Assembly: GCA_003520545.1 (NCBI GenBank)
Contig: DOUP01000179.1
Location: forward strand, 1-9,222
Direction: 5' to 3'
Length of the DNA stretch: 9,222 nucleotides
Source of the DNA: Maritimibacter sp.
GTDB lineage: Bacteria; Pseudomonadota; Alphaproteobacteria; Rhodobacterales; Rhodobacteraceae
Notes under the pieces: generated by a model
What the model saw: the letters and a program-made list of their open reading frames with translations, nothing else
The model's database searches: none
Told to the model about the DNA's origin: nothing
Made by a program: the position numbers and the translations under genes
Shown here: positions 1 to 6,230 of the stretch, in pieces
Position numbering within the stretch: the first letter of the stretch is position 1
How the letters are laid out: every line of letters begins with the position of its first letter

Positions 1-660
1 GCGGTCGCGGAAGATATCTCTCTGGACGATCTGGTCGAAGTGTTTCGCGATAGCGGGAACACGCGGGTGCCGGTGTTTCGCGGCACGTTGGATACGCCCA
101 TCGGGCTTCTCCACCTCAAGGACGTCGCGCTGAAATACGGGTTCAACGGAACGCCGGGCGATTTCGATATGGCCGCGCTCCTGCGGCCCCTGATCTATGC
201 GCCCCCGTCGATGCCGATTGGCGTGCTGCTTCAGAAAATGCAGACCGAGCGGATGCATATGGCGCTGGTCATCGACGAATACGGCGGGGTCGACGGGCTG
301 GTCACGCTCGAAGACCTTGTCGAGCAGGTGATCGGTGAGATCGAGGATGAGCATGACCTGGAAGAGGGCCAGCTCTGGGTCGAGGAACCGGCGGGCACCT
401 GGCTTGTGGAAAGCCGCGCGCCTCTGGACGAGTTCGAAGAGGCCACCGGCATTACGTTGCGCGGTGAACCGGAGGACGAGGATGAGATCGACACGATGGG
501 CGGCGTCGTTTTCCTTGCGGCCGGTCGTGTGCCGGCCCGGGGCGAAATCATCGAGCATCACACGGGCGCGGAGTTCGAAGTGATCGACGCCGATCCGCGC
601 CGGATCAAACGGCTGCGGTTGAGAAAGGCTGGCAAGACTGACGGCTCGGATGGCGCGTGA
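1..660 (+). CDS. corC: CorC/HlyC-family CBS-domain protein, 3' part (5' end outside window)
   Basis: The reading frame is open from base 1, so the gene begins upstream; 219 residues are visible, and the GTG at 40 is internal. Seen: the tail of a first CBS domain (about residues 1-52, with SGNTRVPVF and LLHLKDV), a second CBS domain (about 68-118) carrying the hallmark stretch MALVIDEYGGVDGLVTLEDL, the acidic linker GEIEDEHD, and a C-terminal CorC_HlyC/transporter-associated domain (about 130-208). No membrane segment is visible, which fits the short cytosolic CorC type common in alphaproteobacteria, although an upstream DUF21 domain cannot be excluded. Family members are linked to magnesium/cobalt resistance or efflux; the old label 'hemolysin' has little support. 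The last codons overlap the lnt start by 11 bases, so the two genes are probably co-transcribed and translationally coupled, as in the usual ybeY-corC-lnt order. The family call is secure; the exact cellular role is not. Confidence 0.93.
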   Translation, partial: AVAEDISLDDLVEVFRDSGNTRVPVFRGTLDTPIGLLHLKDVALKYGFNGTPGDFDMAALLRPLIYAPPSMPIGVLLQKMQTERMHMALVIDEYGGVDGLVTLEDLVEQVIGEIEDEHDLEEGQLWVEEPAGTWLVESRAPLDEFEEATGITLRGEPEDEDEIDTMGGVVFLAAGRVPARGEIIEHHTGAEFEVIDADPRRIKRLRLRKAGKTDGSDGA

Positions 661-2200
661 AACCGCGCTGAGGGCGGACGCCGGGCTTTGGTTCGAGCGT
701 CAATATGTCCGGCGGTGGCGTGTCCTGCTGACAGGCGCGATCGTCGGTGCCATTGCCGCACTTGGCCAGGCACCGTTCGGCGTTTTTCCAGCGACATTGA
801 TCGGGCTGGCGCTGGGCGCGGCCTTGATCGGTCGGGCGCCGACGGCACGATGGGCGGGCTTTGCGACATGGTCGCTGGGGCTTGGGTATTTCACCGTCAC
901 GCTCATCTGGATCATCCAGCCATTCCTCGTCGACATTGCGCGGCATGGGTGGATGGCTCCCTTCGCCCTGTTTTTCATGGCCGGGGGCATGGCGCTTTTC
1001 TGGGGGCTGGCCGGCTGGGGCGCGATGAAACTGTCGCGCGGTCGGGTGTTCTGGCTGGCGCTTGGCGCGGCGATTGGGGTGGCAGAGCTTCTGCGCGGCT
1101 GGATCTTCGGTGGCTTTCCATGGGGCGGACCGGGGCTGATCTGGATCGACACGCCCGTTGCCGGGCTGGCCCGCGTGATCGGTGTCTATGGGTTGAGCGC
1201 GCTGACGGTGGCTCTCGGAGCGGCGATCTGGCCTGCGGTCGCCTCGCGTTGGGGGCGCATCGGCTGGTTCGCGGCGGTGGCCAGCGTGGCAGTGATCTCC
1301 ATGGTCATTTCACCGGACGCTCCCGGCAACACCGGAAAGATCGTGCGATTGGTGCAACCGAACGCCCCGCAACATCTGAAGTGGGATCAGGATTGGATCA
1401 TGACCTTCTTCGAGCGGGCCGTGGCGCTTTCCGCTCATGACGGGACGGCCGACCTGGTGATCTGGCCGGAAACCTCGATCCCGTCGCCTCTGGGACGTGC
1501 CCCGGAACTGGAACGCATGGCGGCGGAGGCGGCCGCGCCGGCCCCGCTGGTCGCGGGTATCCAGCGTGTCGAAGGGCGGACGTGGCGCAATGCGCTGGCG
1601 CTTTACGAGGGACCGGGTGAGCCGGTCTGGGTATATGACAAGCACCATCTGGTGCCGTTCGGGGAATACGTGCCGCTCGGCAACCTCGCCGCCCGGTTCG
1701 GCATCTACGGCTTTGCGCAGCAGGACGGCAATGGCTATGCGCCCGGACCGGGACCATTGGTGAAACCACTGCCCGACGACCTCGGCGCGATCCTGCCGCT
1801 GATCTGTTACGAGATGATTTTCCCGCGGGACATCCGTGGCGCAGAGACCCGGGCCGACTGGATCTTGCAGGCGACGAACGATGCGTGGTTCGGAACCTTT
1901 TCCGGGCCGCAGCAGCATCTGGTTCAAGCGCGGTTTCGCGCCATCGAGTTCGGCCTGCCCATCGCGCGCGCGGCCAACACCGGCATCAGCGCAATGATCG
2001 ACGCCACTGGCCGGGTGACCGCGAGCCTGCCGCTGGGCGAGGCGGGTGCCATTGAAGCGGACCTGCCCCGTGCTTTGCCAGATACCTTTTATTCAAGGAT
2101 TGGGGATATGCCGCTCGTGGTCTTGTCATTTGTCGTGTTGGCGGGCCTTGGCGTCGCAGGGTGGATGAAACGCATTGACCGGGGGACCGCGGGGCGGTAA
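650..2200 (+). CDS. lnt: Apolipoprotein N-acyltransferase
   Basis: An inner-membrane enzyme that transfers the third acyl chain from phospholipid to the N-terminal cysteine of lipoproteins, the last maturation step before outer-membrane sorting. The 516 residues match the family length. Seen: an N-terminal block of hydrophobic helices (about 25-60, 70-95, 102-125, 133-150, 170-220), then a nitrilase-like periplasmic domain (about 230-470), then a closing helix (about 486-505). The nitrilase catalytic triad is present: Glu274 in IWPETS, Lys331 in YDKHHLVPFGEY and Cys386 in LICYE. Glu339 in FGEY and Glu388 after the cysteine also match conserved Lnt residues. The ATG at 650 lies inside the end of the upstream gene (ATGGCGCGTGA overlap) with only a weak Shine-Dalgarno match, which suggests re-initiation by ribosomes finishing corC. 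The stop codon sits 14 bases before the metK riboswitch stem. Confidence 0.97.
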   Translation: MARETALRADAGLWFERQYVRRWRVLLTGAIVGAIAALGQAPFGVFPATLIGLALGAALIGRAPTARWAGFATWSLGLGYFTVTLIWIIQPFLVDIARHGWMAPFALFFMAGGMALFWGLAGWGAMKLSRGRVFWLALGAAIGVAELLRGWIFGGFPWGGPGLIWIDTPVAGLARVIGVYGLSALTVALGAAIWPAVASRWGRIGWFAAVASVAVISMVISPDAPGNTGKIVRLVQPNAPQHLKWDQDWIMTFFERAVALSAHDGTADLVIWPETSIPSPLGRAPELERMAAEAAAPAPLVAGIQRVEGRTWRNALALYEGPGEPVWVYDKHHLVPFGEYVPLGNLAARFGIYGFAQQDGNGYAPGPGPLVKPLPDDLGAILPLICYEMIFPRDIRGAETRADWILQATNDAWFGTFSGPQQHLVQARFRAIEFGLPIARAANTGISAMIDATGRVTASLPLGEAGAIEADLPRALPDTFYSRIGDMPLVVLSFVVLAGLGVAGWMKRIDRGTAGR

Positions 2201-2203
2201 CGC
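2175..2203 (+). promoter_or_regulatory. Candidate metK promoter overlapping the lnt stop codon
   Basis: TTGACC (2175-2180) matches five of six bases of the -35 consensus. Seventeen bases later comes TAACGC (2198-2203), a poor -10 match. Transcription would begin near 2210, just upstream of the first riboswitch stem at 2215. That placement, not the -10 quality, is the main argument. Alphaproteobacterial -10 elements are often degenerate. Transcription continuing from lnt is an equally possible source of metK mRNA. Confidence 0.4.
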
Positions 2204-2214
2204 CATGGGGTCAA

Positions 2215-2260
2215 CTGTCACAACGGCTTCCTGACGTGGCAGGGTTATCACAACGGAGCA
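2215..2260 (+). promoter_or_regulatory. SAM/SAH riboswitch in the metK leader
   Basis: The stretch reads as a small H-type pseudoknot. Stem P1 is formed by CTGTCAC (2215-2221) and GTGGCAG (2236-2242): seven pairs including one G-U. Its loop (2222-2235) contains GCTTC (2226-2230), which can pair with GGAGC (2255-2259); that second strand includes the metK Shine-Dalgarno sequence, eight bases before the ATG. The loop sequence ACAACGGCTTCCTGACGTG and the closing GGAGCA match, from memory, the conserved core of the SAM/SAH riboswitch family found upstream of metK in Rhodobacterales. Ligand binding is expected to stabilise the pseudoknot and block ribosome entry, so high S-adenosylmethionine shuts off its own synthesis. 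The call rests on motif, predicted fold, position and gene; an Rfam covariance search would settle it. Confidence 0.9.
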
Positions 2261-2266
2261 CTTTTC

Positions 2267-3433
2267 ATGGCACGATCCAACTACGTCTTCACTTCGGAAT
2301 CCGTTTCCGAGGGCCACCCGGATAAGGTCTGCGACCGCATTTCCGACGCCGTCCTCGATGCCTTTCTCGACGCGGACCCCTATTCCCGCGTGGCCTGCGA
2401 AGCATTTGCCACGACCGACCGCGTCATCATCGGCGGCGAGGTGCGTGGCCCGGGCAGCGTTCTGGAGCGTGTCGAACAGATCGCGCGCGATTGCGTGAAA
2501 GACATCGGTTATGAACAGAAGGGTTTTCACTGGGCCAACATGAAGGTGGACAACTACCTTCACGCTCAATCCGTCGACATCGCGCAGGGCGTCGATGCAG
2601 GCGACAAAAAGGACGAGGGCGCCGGCGACCAGGGGATCATGTTCGGTCATGCCACGAACGAGACCGACGCGCTCATGCCCGCCCCGATCCTCTATGCTCA
2701 CAAGATCCTCAAGCGGCTGGCCGAAGCGCGCAAATACGAAGGCGTCGACAAGCTTGGCCCCGATGCCAAGAGCCAGCTTTCCATGCGCTATGAAAACGGT
2801 CAGCCCGTCGCGGTGACCTCGCTCGTGCTGTCGACGCAGCACATGGACGCGAGCATGACCTCGCAGGACGTGCGCGATCTGGTGACACCCTACATCACCG
2901 AGGTTCTGCCGGAAGAGTGGATCACCGACGAGACCGAGTGGCACGTAAACCCGACGGGTAAATTCGTGATCGGTGGGCCGGACGGTGACGCGGGCCTGAC
3001 CGGGCGCAAGATCATCGTGGACACCTATGGCGGCGCCGCCCCGCATGGCGGCGGCGCCTTCTCGGGCAAAGACCCGACCAAGGTGGACCGCTCGGCGGCT
3101 TACGCGGCCCGTTACCTTGCGAAGAACGTCGTGGCCGCGGGGCTTGCCGACAAATGCACGCTGCAACTGTCTTATGCCATCGGGGTGGCCAAGCCGCTGT
3201 CGATTTACATCGACACCTACGGCACCGGCAAAGTGGACGAAGCGGCGATCGAGAAGGCTGCGGCCGAGGTCATGAACCTGACCCCGCGCGGCATTCGTGA
3301 ACACCTCGGGATGAACAAGCCGATCTATCAACGCACGGCGGCCTACGGTCATTTCGGGCGGGAGCCGGAAGGCGATGGCGGCTTCTCGTGGGAGAAAACG
3401 GACCTCGTCGAGGCGTTGAAAAAAGCGGTCTGA
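2267..3433 (+). CDS. metK: S-adenosylmethionine synthetase (methionine adenosyltransferase)
   Basis: Makes S-adenosylmethionine from methionine and ATP in the cytosol, supplying methyl groups to enzymes such as the TrmB encoded nearby. The 388 residues are the usual length. Seen: the N-terminal ATP-site motif SEGHPDK (residues 14-20, with His17 and Asp19), signature one GAGDQGIMFGH (118-128; many homologues have Tyr where this one has His128), and signature two GGGAFSGKD (261-269), followed by PTKVDRSAAY. The three repeated alpha/beta domains run without interruption. The ATG at 2267 is fixed by GGAG at 2255-2258, which is also part of the riboswitch pseudoknot, so translation is probably the regulated step. 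The gene ends 24 bases before an intrinsic terminator and converges with the DoxX-family gene. Confidence 0.98.
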   Translation: MARSNYVFTSESVSEGHPDKVCDRISDAVLDAFLDADPYSRVACEAFATTDRVIIGGEVRGPGSVLERVEQIARDCVKDIGYEQKGFHWANMKVDNYLHAQSVDIAQGVDAGDKKDEGAGDQGIMFGHATNETDALMPAPILYAHKILKRLAEARKYEGVDKLGPDAKSQLSMRYENGQPVAVTSLVLSTQHMDASMTSQDVRDLVTPYITEVLPEEWITDETEWHVNPTGKFVIGGPDGDAGLTGRKIIVDTYGGAAPHGGGAFSGKDPTKVDRSAAYAARYLAKNVVAAGLADKCTLQLSYAIGVAKPLSIYIDTYGTGKVDEAAIEKAAAEVMNLTPRGIREHLGMNKPIYQRTAAYGHFGREPEGDGGFSWEKTDLVEALKKAV

Positions 3434-3457
3434 TCCTCAACAGATCCTAAATGCAAG

Positions 3458-3492
3458 GCGCCCCCATCCGACGGACGGGGGCGCTTTTCTTT
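3458..3492 (+). terminator. Intrinsic terminator after metK
   Basis: GCGCCCCC (3458-3465) pairs perfectly with GGGGGCGC (3477-3484), giving an eight-pair GC stem; the 11-base loop can add a few inner pairs (TCC with GGA). TTTTCTTT (3485-3492) follows at once. This is a strong Rho-independent terminator for metK. On the opposite strand the sequence after the hairpin is not T-rich, so it is unlikely to stop the converging DoxX transcript efficiently. Confidence 0.92.
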
Positions 3493-3504
3493 TCCGGGTC
3501 TGGA

Positions 3505-3930
3505 TTATTCAGCCGGAGCGAGCAGAGGTTCGCGCTTGGACACCGACCACGCGCCGGGTCCGAATGCCACGACCATCAACATGCCGCCTGCGATGGTGAC
3601 GTTCTTCATGAAGGAAATCATCTGCGCCTGTGCGGCCATCGCGTCTTCCATCCCGAAAGAAGGGATAAGGTGGAACAAGACGCCGGACACGAGCGAGAAG
3701 CCGGCGAGCGCGAGCGCGGCCCAACGGGCTTGCCAGCCGATCAGAAGCGCGATGCCGCCGACGACTTCGACGAGGATGACGATGGGAAGCAGGCCACCCG
3801 GCACGCCCATCATCTCCATGTAGCCCTGCGTCCCGGCGTAACCGGTGATTTTCTGGAAGCCGGAGAGGATGAACATGAAAGAGAGAAGAAGGCGGCCCAG
3901 CGGGGCGGCGTAGGTGAGTGCGTTTTGCAT
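3505..3930 (-). CDS. DoxX-family membrane protein
   Basis: A 141-residue integral membrane protein of the DoxX family. Seen: four hydrophobic segments at about residues 9-25, 46-65, 68-89 and 108-127; the N-terminal family pattern GRLLLSFMFILSGFQKITGY; the central EVVGGIALLIGW; and a histidine after helix three in FHLIP. The family is named after a small subunit of an archaeal quinol oxidase, but most bacterial members have no proven biochemical role; some are linked to thiol or oxidative stress. The ATG at 3930 is preferred because AGGA lies 11 bases upstream and the family similarity begins there; the frame stays open 47 codons further upstream, but that extension is polar and unlike DoxX. 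It stands alone on the minus strand, convergent with metK and divergent from trmB. Family call good, function unknown. Confidence 0.9.
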   Translation of the reverse strand: MQNALTYAAPLGRLLLSFMFILSGFQKITGYAGTQGYMEMMGVPGGLLPIVILVEVVGGIALLIGWQARWAALALAGFSLVSGVLFHLIPSFGMEDAMAAQAQMISFMKNVTIAGGMLMVVAFGPGAWSVSKREPLLAPAE

Positions 3931-4006
3931 GGAATTTTGTCCTGTTTGTGTTGGTCTCGATTGAAGATGGCTTCGTTTAGATCGGTGCGCTTTCGCTGTT
4001 AATTCC

Positions 4007-4016
4007 CCAATATTGG
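4007..4016. promoter_or_regulatory. Perfect palindrome CCAATATTGG in the divergent spacer
   Basis: A perfect 10-base inverted repeat with an AT core, lying 77 bases upstream of the DoxX-family start codon and 74 bases upstream of the trmB start codon, almost central in the spacer. The position and the AT-rich core suit a dimeric repressor or activator site, but no regulator gene is in the window and I cannot name the protein. I found no convincing -35/-10 pair for either gene in this spacer (3931-4089). Confidence 0.35.
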
Positions 4017-4044
4017 ACAGGTTATGTGCGAAAATGCGCAGCTT

Positions 4045-4070
4045 TGCGGCATGGCTTGATCCCTGCCGCA
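4045..4070 (+). promoter_or_regulatory. Hairpin in the trmB leader, just before the ribosome binding site
   Basis: TGCGGCA (4045-4051) and TGCCGCA (4064-4070) form a perfect seven-pair stem around a 12-base loop. It ends nine bases before the strong Shine-Dalgarno AGGAGG (4080-4085), which is four bases from the trmB ATG. No T-run follows, so it is not a terminator. It could stabilise the mRNA 5' end or tune translation, or be chance in GC-rich DNA. Confidence 0.4.
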
Positions 4071-4089
4071 CGGAGGGCTAGGAGGCCAC

Positions 4090-4803
4090 ATGACCCAAGA
4101 CACGCATCCCTCCGGCGCCCCGTGGCGCAACTTCTATGGCCGCTTCAAGACCAAGGGCATGCGCCCGGCGCAACAGGCCTATCTGGACGAAGACCTGCCT
4201 CGCGTGGGGCTTGCCAATGTCGGTTGGGAAGAGAACCCGGACCGCACCAAGCTCGATCTGGGCGCTGTTTTCGGCGACCGGGATGTCTGGCTCGAAGTGG
4301 GTTTCGGGGCGGGCGAGCACCTTGTGCATCAGGGCGAAACCTATCCCGACGTTGGCATCATCGGGTGTGAACCCTTCGTGAATGGCGTGGCGGCGATGCT
4401 CGGAAAACTGCGCAAATCCGAGGCGACGAACATCCGGGTGCATCCCGGCGACGCGCGCGATTTGATGGACGTCTTGCCGGACGCGTCTATTTCCAAGGCC
4501 TTCCTGCTTTATCCCGACCCATGGCCGAAGAAGCGCCACCATCGCCGCCGGTTCGTGACGCCCGAGCACCTGGAGCCACTGCACCGCGTGCTGAAACCGG
4601 GCGCCGAGTTTCGCGTGGCGACGGATATTCCGGATTACGTGCGCCAGACGATGGAAGAAGTTCCGCGCGCCGGTTTCGAATGGCTGGCCGAGCGTCCGGG
4701 CGATTGGCGCGAGGCTTGGGGTGACTGGCTGTCCACGCGGTATGAACAGAAGGCGCTGCGCGAGGGGCGGGTGCCGCATTACATGACGTTTCGGCGTATC
4801 TGA
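4090..4803 (+). CDS. trmB: tRNA (guanine-46-N7)-methyltransferase
   Basis: Methylates N7 of G46 in the variable loop of tRNAs, using S-adenosylmethionine. The 237 residues are the family size. Seen: a class I methyltransferase SAM loop LEVGFGAGEHLV (68-79), the following acidic strand IIGCEPF (90-96, Glu94), HPGDARDL (118-125), the TrmB signature LLYPDPWPKKRHHRRRF (139-155), and the C-terminal TRYEQKA (216-222) that contributes to tRNA and cofactor binding. The start is fixed by AGGAGG four bases upstream. In related genomes trmB tends to sit close to metK (recollection, not checked); here a DoxX-family gene in opposite orientation separates them, so trmB needs its own promoter. The 74-base gap to aroA has a short GC hairpin (4830-4846) without a T-run, so read-through into aroA is possible. 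Confidence 0.97.
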   Translation: MTQDTHPSGAPWRNFYGRFKTKGMRPAQQAYLDEDLPRVGLANVGWEENPDRTKLDLGAVFGDRDVWLEVGFGAGEHLVHQGETYPDVGIIGCEPFVNGVAAMLGKLRKSEATNIRVHPGDARDLMDVLPDASISKAFLLYPDPWPKKRHHRRRFVTPEHLEPLHRVLKPGAEFRVATDIPDYVRQTMEEVPRAGFEWLAERPGDWREAWGDWLSTRYEQKALREGRVPHYMTFRRI

Positions 4804-4877
4804 ACCGACGCGCAAACCGCCGTGGACCCAGCGCGCAGGTTGCGCTATCAGCCCAAGGACTGAGTGAGGAGCATTCC

Positions 4878-6230
4878 ATGTCCGGCCACGGCGACCCTAT
4901 CCCCATGACCTCCCGCAAATCCGGCCCGCTGACCGGCGTGGCGGAGGTGCCGGGTGACAAATCCATTTCGCACCGCGCGTTGATCCTTGGCGCGATGGCC
5001 GTGGGCGAAACCAGGGTCACCGGGCTTCTGGAAGGTGAAGACGTGCTTGGCACCGCGCAGGCGATGCGCGATTTCGGGGCCGAGGTGACGCGGCACGGCG
5101 ATGGTGAATGGTCGATCCACGGGGTTGGCGTGGGCGGGTTCATGGAGCCGGAGGACGTGATCGACTGCGGCAATGCAGGCACCGGCGTTCGGCTTATCAT
5201 GGGCTGCATGGCGACCTCGCCGATCACCGTGACGTTTACGGGCGACGCCTCGCTGCGGTCGCGCCCGATGGGGCGGATCACTGATCCAATCGGGTTGTTC
5301 GGCGCGGCGGCATACGGGCGCACCGGCGGGCGGCTTCCCATGACCATCGTCGGCGCGCGCGATCCGATGCCGGTGCGCTACACCGTGCCGATGCCCTCGG
5401 CACAGGTGAAATCCGCCGTGCTCCTGGCCGGTCTGAACGTGCCGGGCGAAACCGTGGTGATCGAGAAGGAAGCGACGCGCGACCACACCGAGCGGATGCT
5501 CGTCGGGTTCGGTGCGGACCTGACCGTCGAGGACGGCGACGAGGGACGGGTCATTACGCTCAAAGGGCAACCCGAACTGAAACCACAGACCATCGCCGTG
5601 CCCCGCGACCCGTCGTCAGCGGCTTTCCCGGTGTGCGCGGCGCTCATCACGCCCGGATCGGATGTGCTCGTGCCGAACATCGGGCTGAACCCGACCCGCG
5701 CGGGTCTGTTCACCACCTTGCGCGAGATGGGCGCGGACCTCGTTTATGAGAACGAGCGCGAGGAGGGGGGCGAACCCGTTGCCGACCTGCGCGCGCGGTT
5801 CTCGCCCGACATGAAGGGTGTTCGCGTGCCGGAAGAGCGGGCAGCGAGCATGATCGACGAATACCCGGTGCTTTCCGTCGTCGCGGCCTTTGCCCAAGGC
5901 AAGACCGAGATGGTCGGCGTAAAAGAGCTTCGCGTGAAGGAAAGCGACCGGATCGACGCCATGGCGCGCGGGCTGGAGGCGAACGGTGTCACGGTGGAGG
6001 AAGGCGAGGACTTCATGACCGTGCATGGCTTGGGGCCGGAGGGCGTGCCCGGCGGCGGCACGGCGAAAGCGCAACTGGATCACCGCATCGCCATGTCGTT
6101 CATGGTCTTGGGCATGGCGGCGCAGGCGCCGGTCAGTGTTGACGACGGCGCGCCCATCGCCACGTCCTTTCCGATCTTCGAGCCGCTCATGTCTGGCCTT
6201 GGTGCGCAGATCGAGCGGAGCGAGGCGTGA
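4878..6230 (+). CDS. aroA: 3-phosphoshikimate 1-carboxyvinyltransferase (EPSP synthase), class II type
   Basis: Sixth step of the shikimate pathway: joins shikimate-3-phosphate and phosphoenolpyruvate to EPSP. It is 450 residues long. Seen: PGDKSISHR (25-33; Lys28, Ser29 and Arg33 in the substrate site), GNAGTGVRL (98-106), TGDASLRSRPMGR (121-133), SAQVKSAVLLAGL (174-186), RDHTE (201-205), NPTR (271-274), SMIDEYP with Asp327, ELRVKESDR (350-358, Glu355) and LDHRIAMSF (400-408). The motif set GDKS, SAQ-K, R-H-T-E and N-TR is that used to define class II EPSP synthases, and the sequence resembles the Agrobacterium CP4 enzyme from end to end. However, the residue matching the CP4 resistance position Ala100 is Gly101 here. 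GAGGAG (4866-4871) six bases before the ATG supports this start; a second ATG at 4905 is less well placed. The stop overlaps the next gene (GTGA). Confidence 0.97.
   Translation: MSGHGDPIPMTSRKSGPLTGVAEVPGDKSISHRALILGAMAVGETRVTGLLEGEDVLGTAQAMRDFGAEVTRHGDGEWSIHGVGVGGFMEPEDVIDCGNAGTGVRLIMGCMATSPITVTFTGDASLRSRPMGRITDPIGLFGAAAYGRTGGRLPMTIVGARDPMPVRYTVPMPSAQVKSAVLLAGLNVPGETVVIEKEATRDHTERMLVGFGADLTVEDGDEGRVITLKGQPELKPQTIAVPRDPSSAAFPVCAALITPGSDVLVPNIGLNPTRAGLFTTLREMGADLVYENEREEGGEPVADLRARFSPDMKGVRVPEERAASMIDEYPVLSVVAAFAQGKTEMVGVKELRVKESDRIDAMARGLEANGVTVEEGEDFMTVHGLGPEGVPGGGTAKAQLDHRIAMSFMVLGMAAQAPVSVDDGAPIATSFPIFEPLMSGLGAQIERSEA

Noticed and set aside
2126..3352. 408-codon open frame on the minus strand opposite metK
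   Set aside because: It lies across metK, the riboswitch and the end of lnt, all well supported on the plus strand; no recognisable motif, so a shadow frame.
3931..4071. 47-residue N-terminal extension of the DoxX-family protein
   Set aside because: The extension is polar and unlike DoxX, while the ATG at 3930 has a Shine-Dalgarno sequence upstream and begins exactly where family similarity begins.
4830..4846. Hairpin AGCGC/GCGCT between trmB and aroA as a terminator
   Set aside because: Only a five-pair stem and no T-run afterwards; the following bases lead directly to the aroA ribosome binding site.
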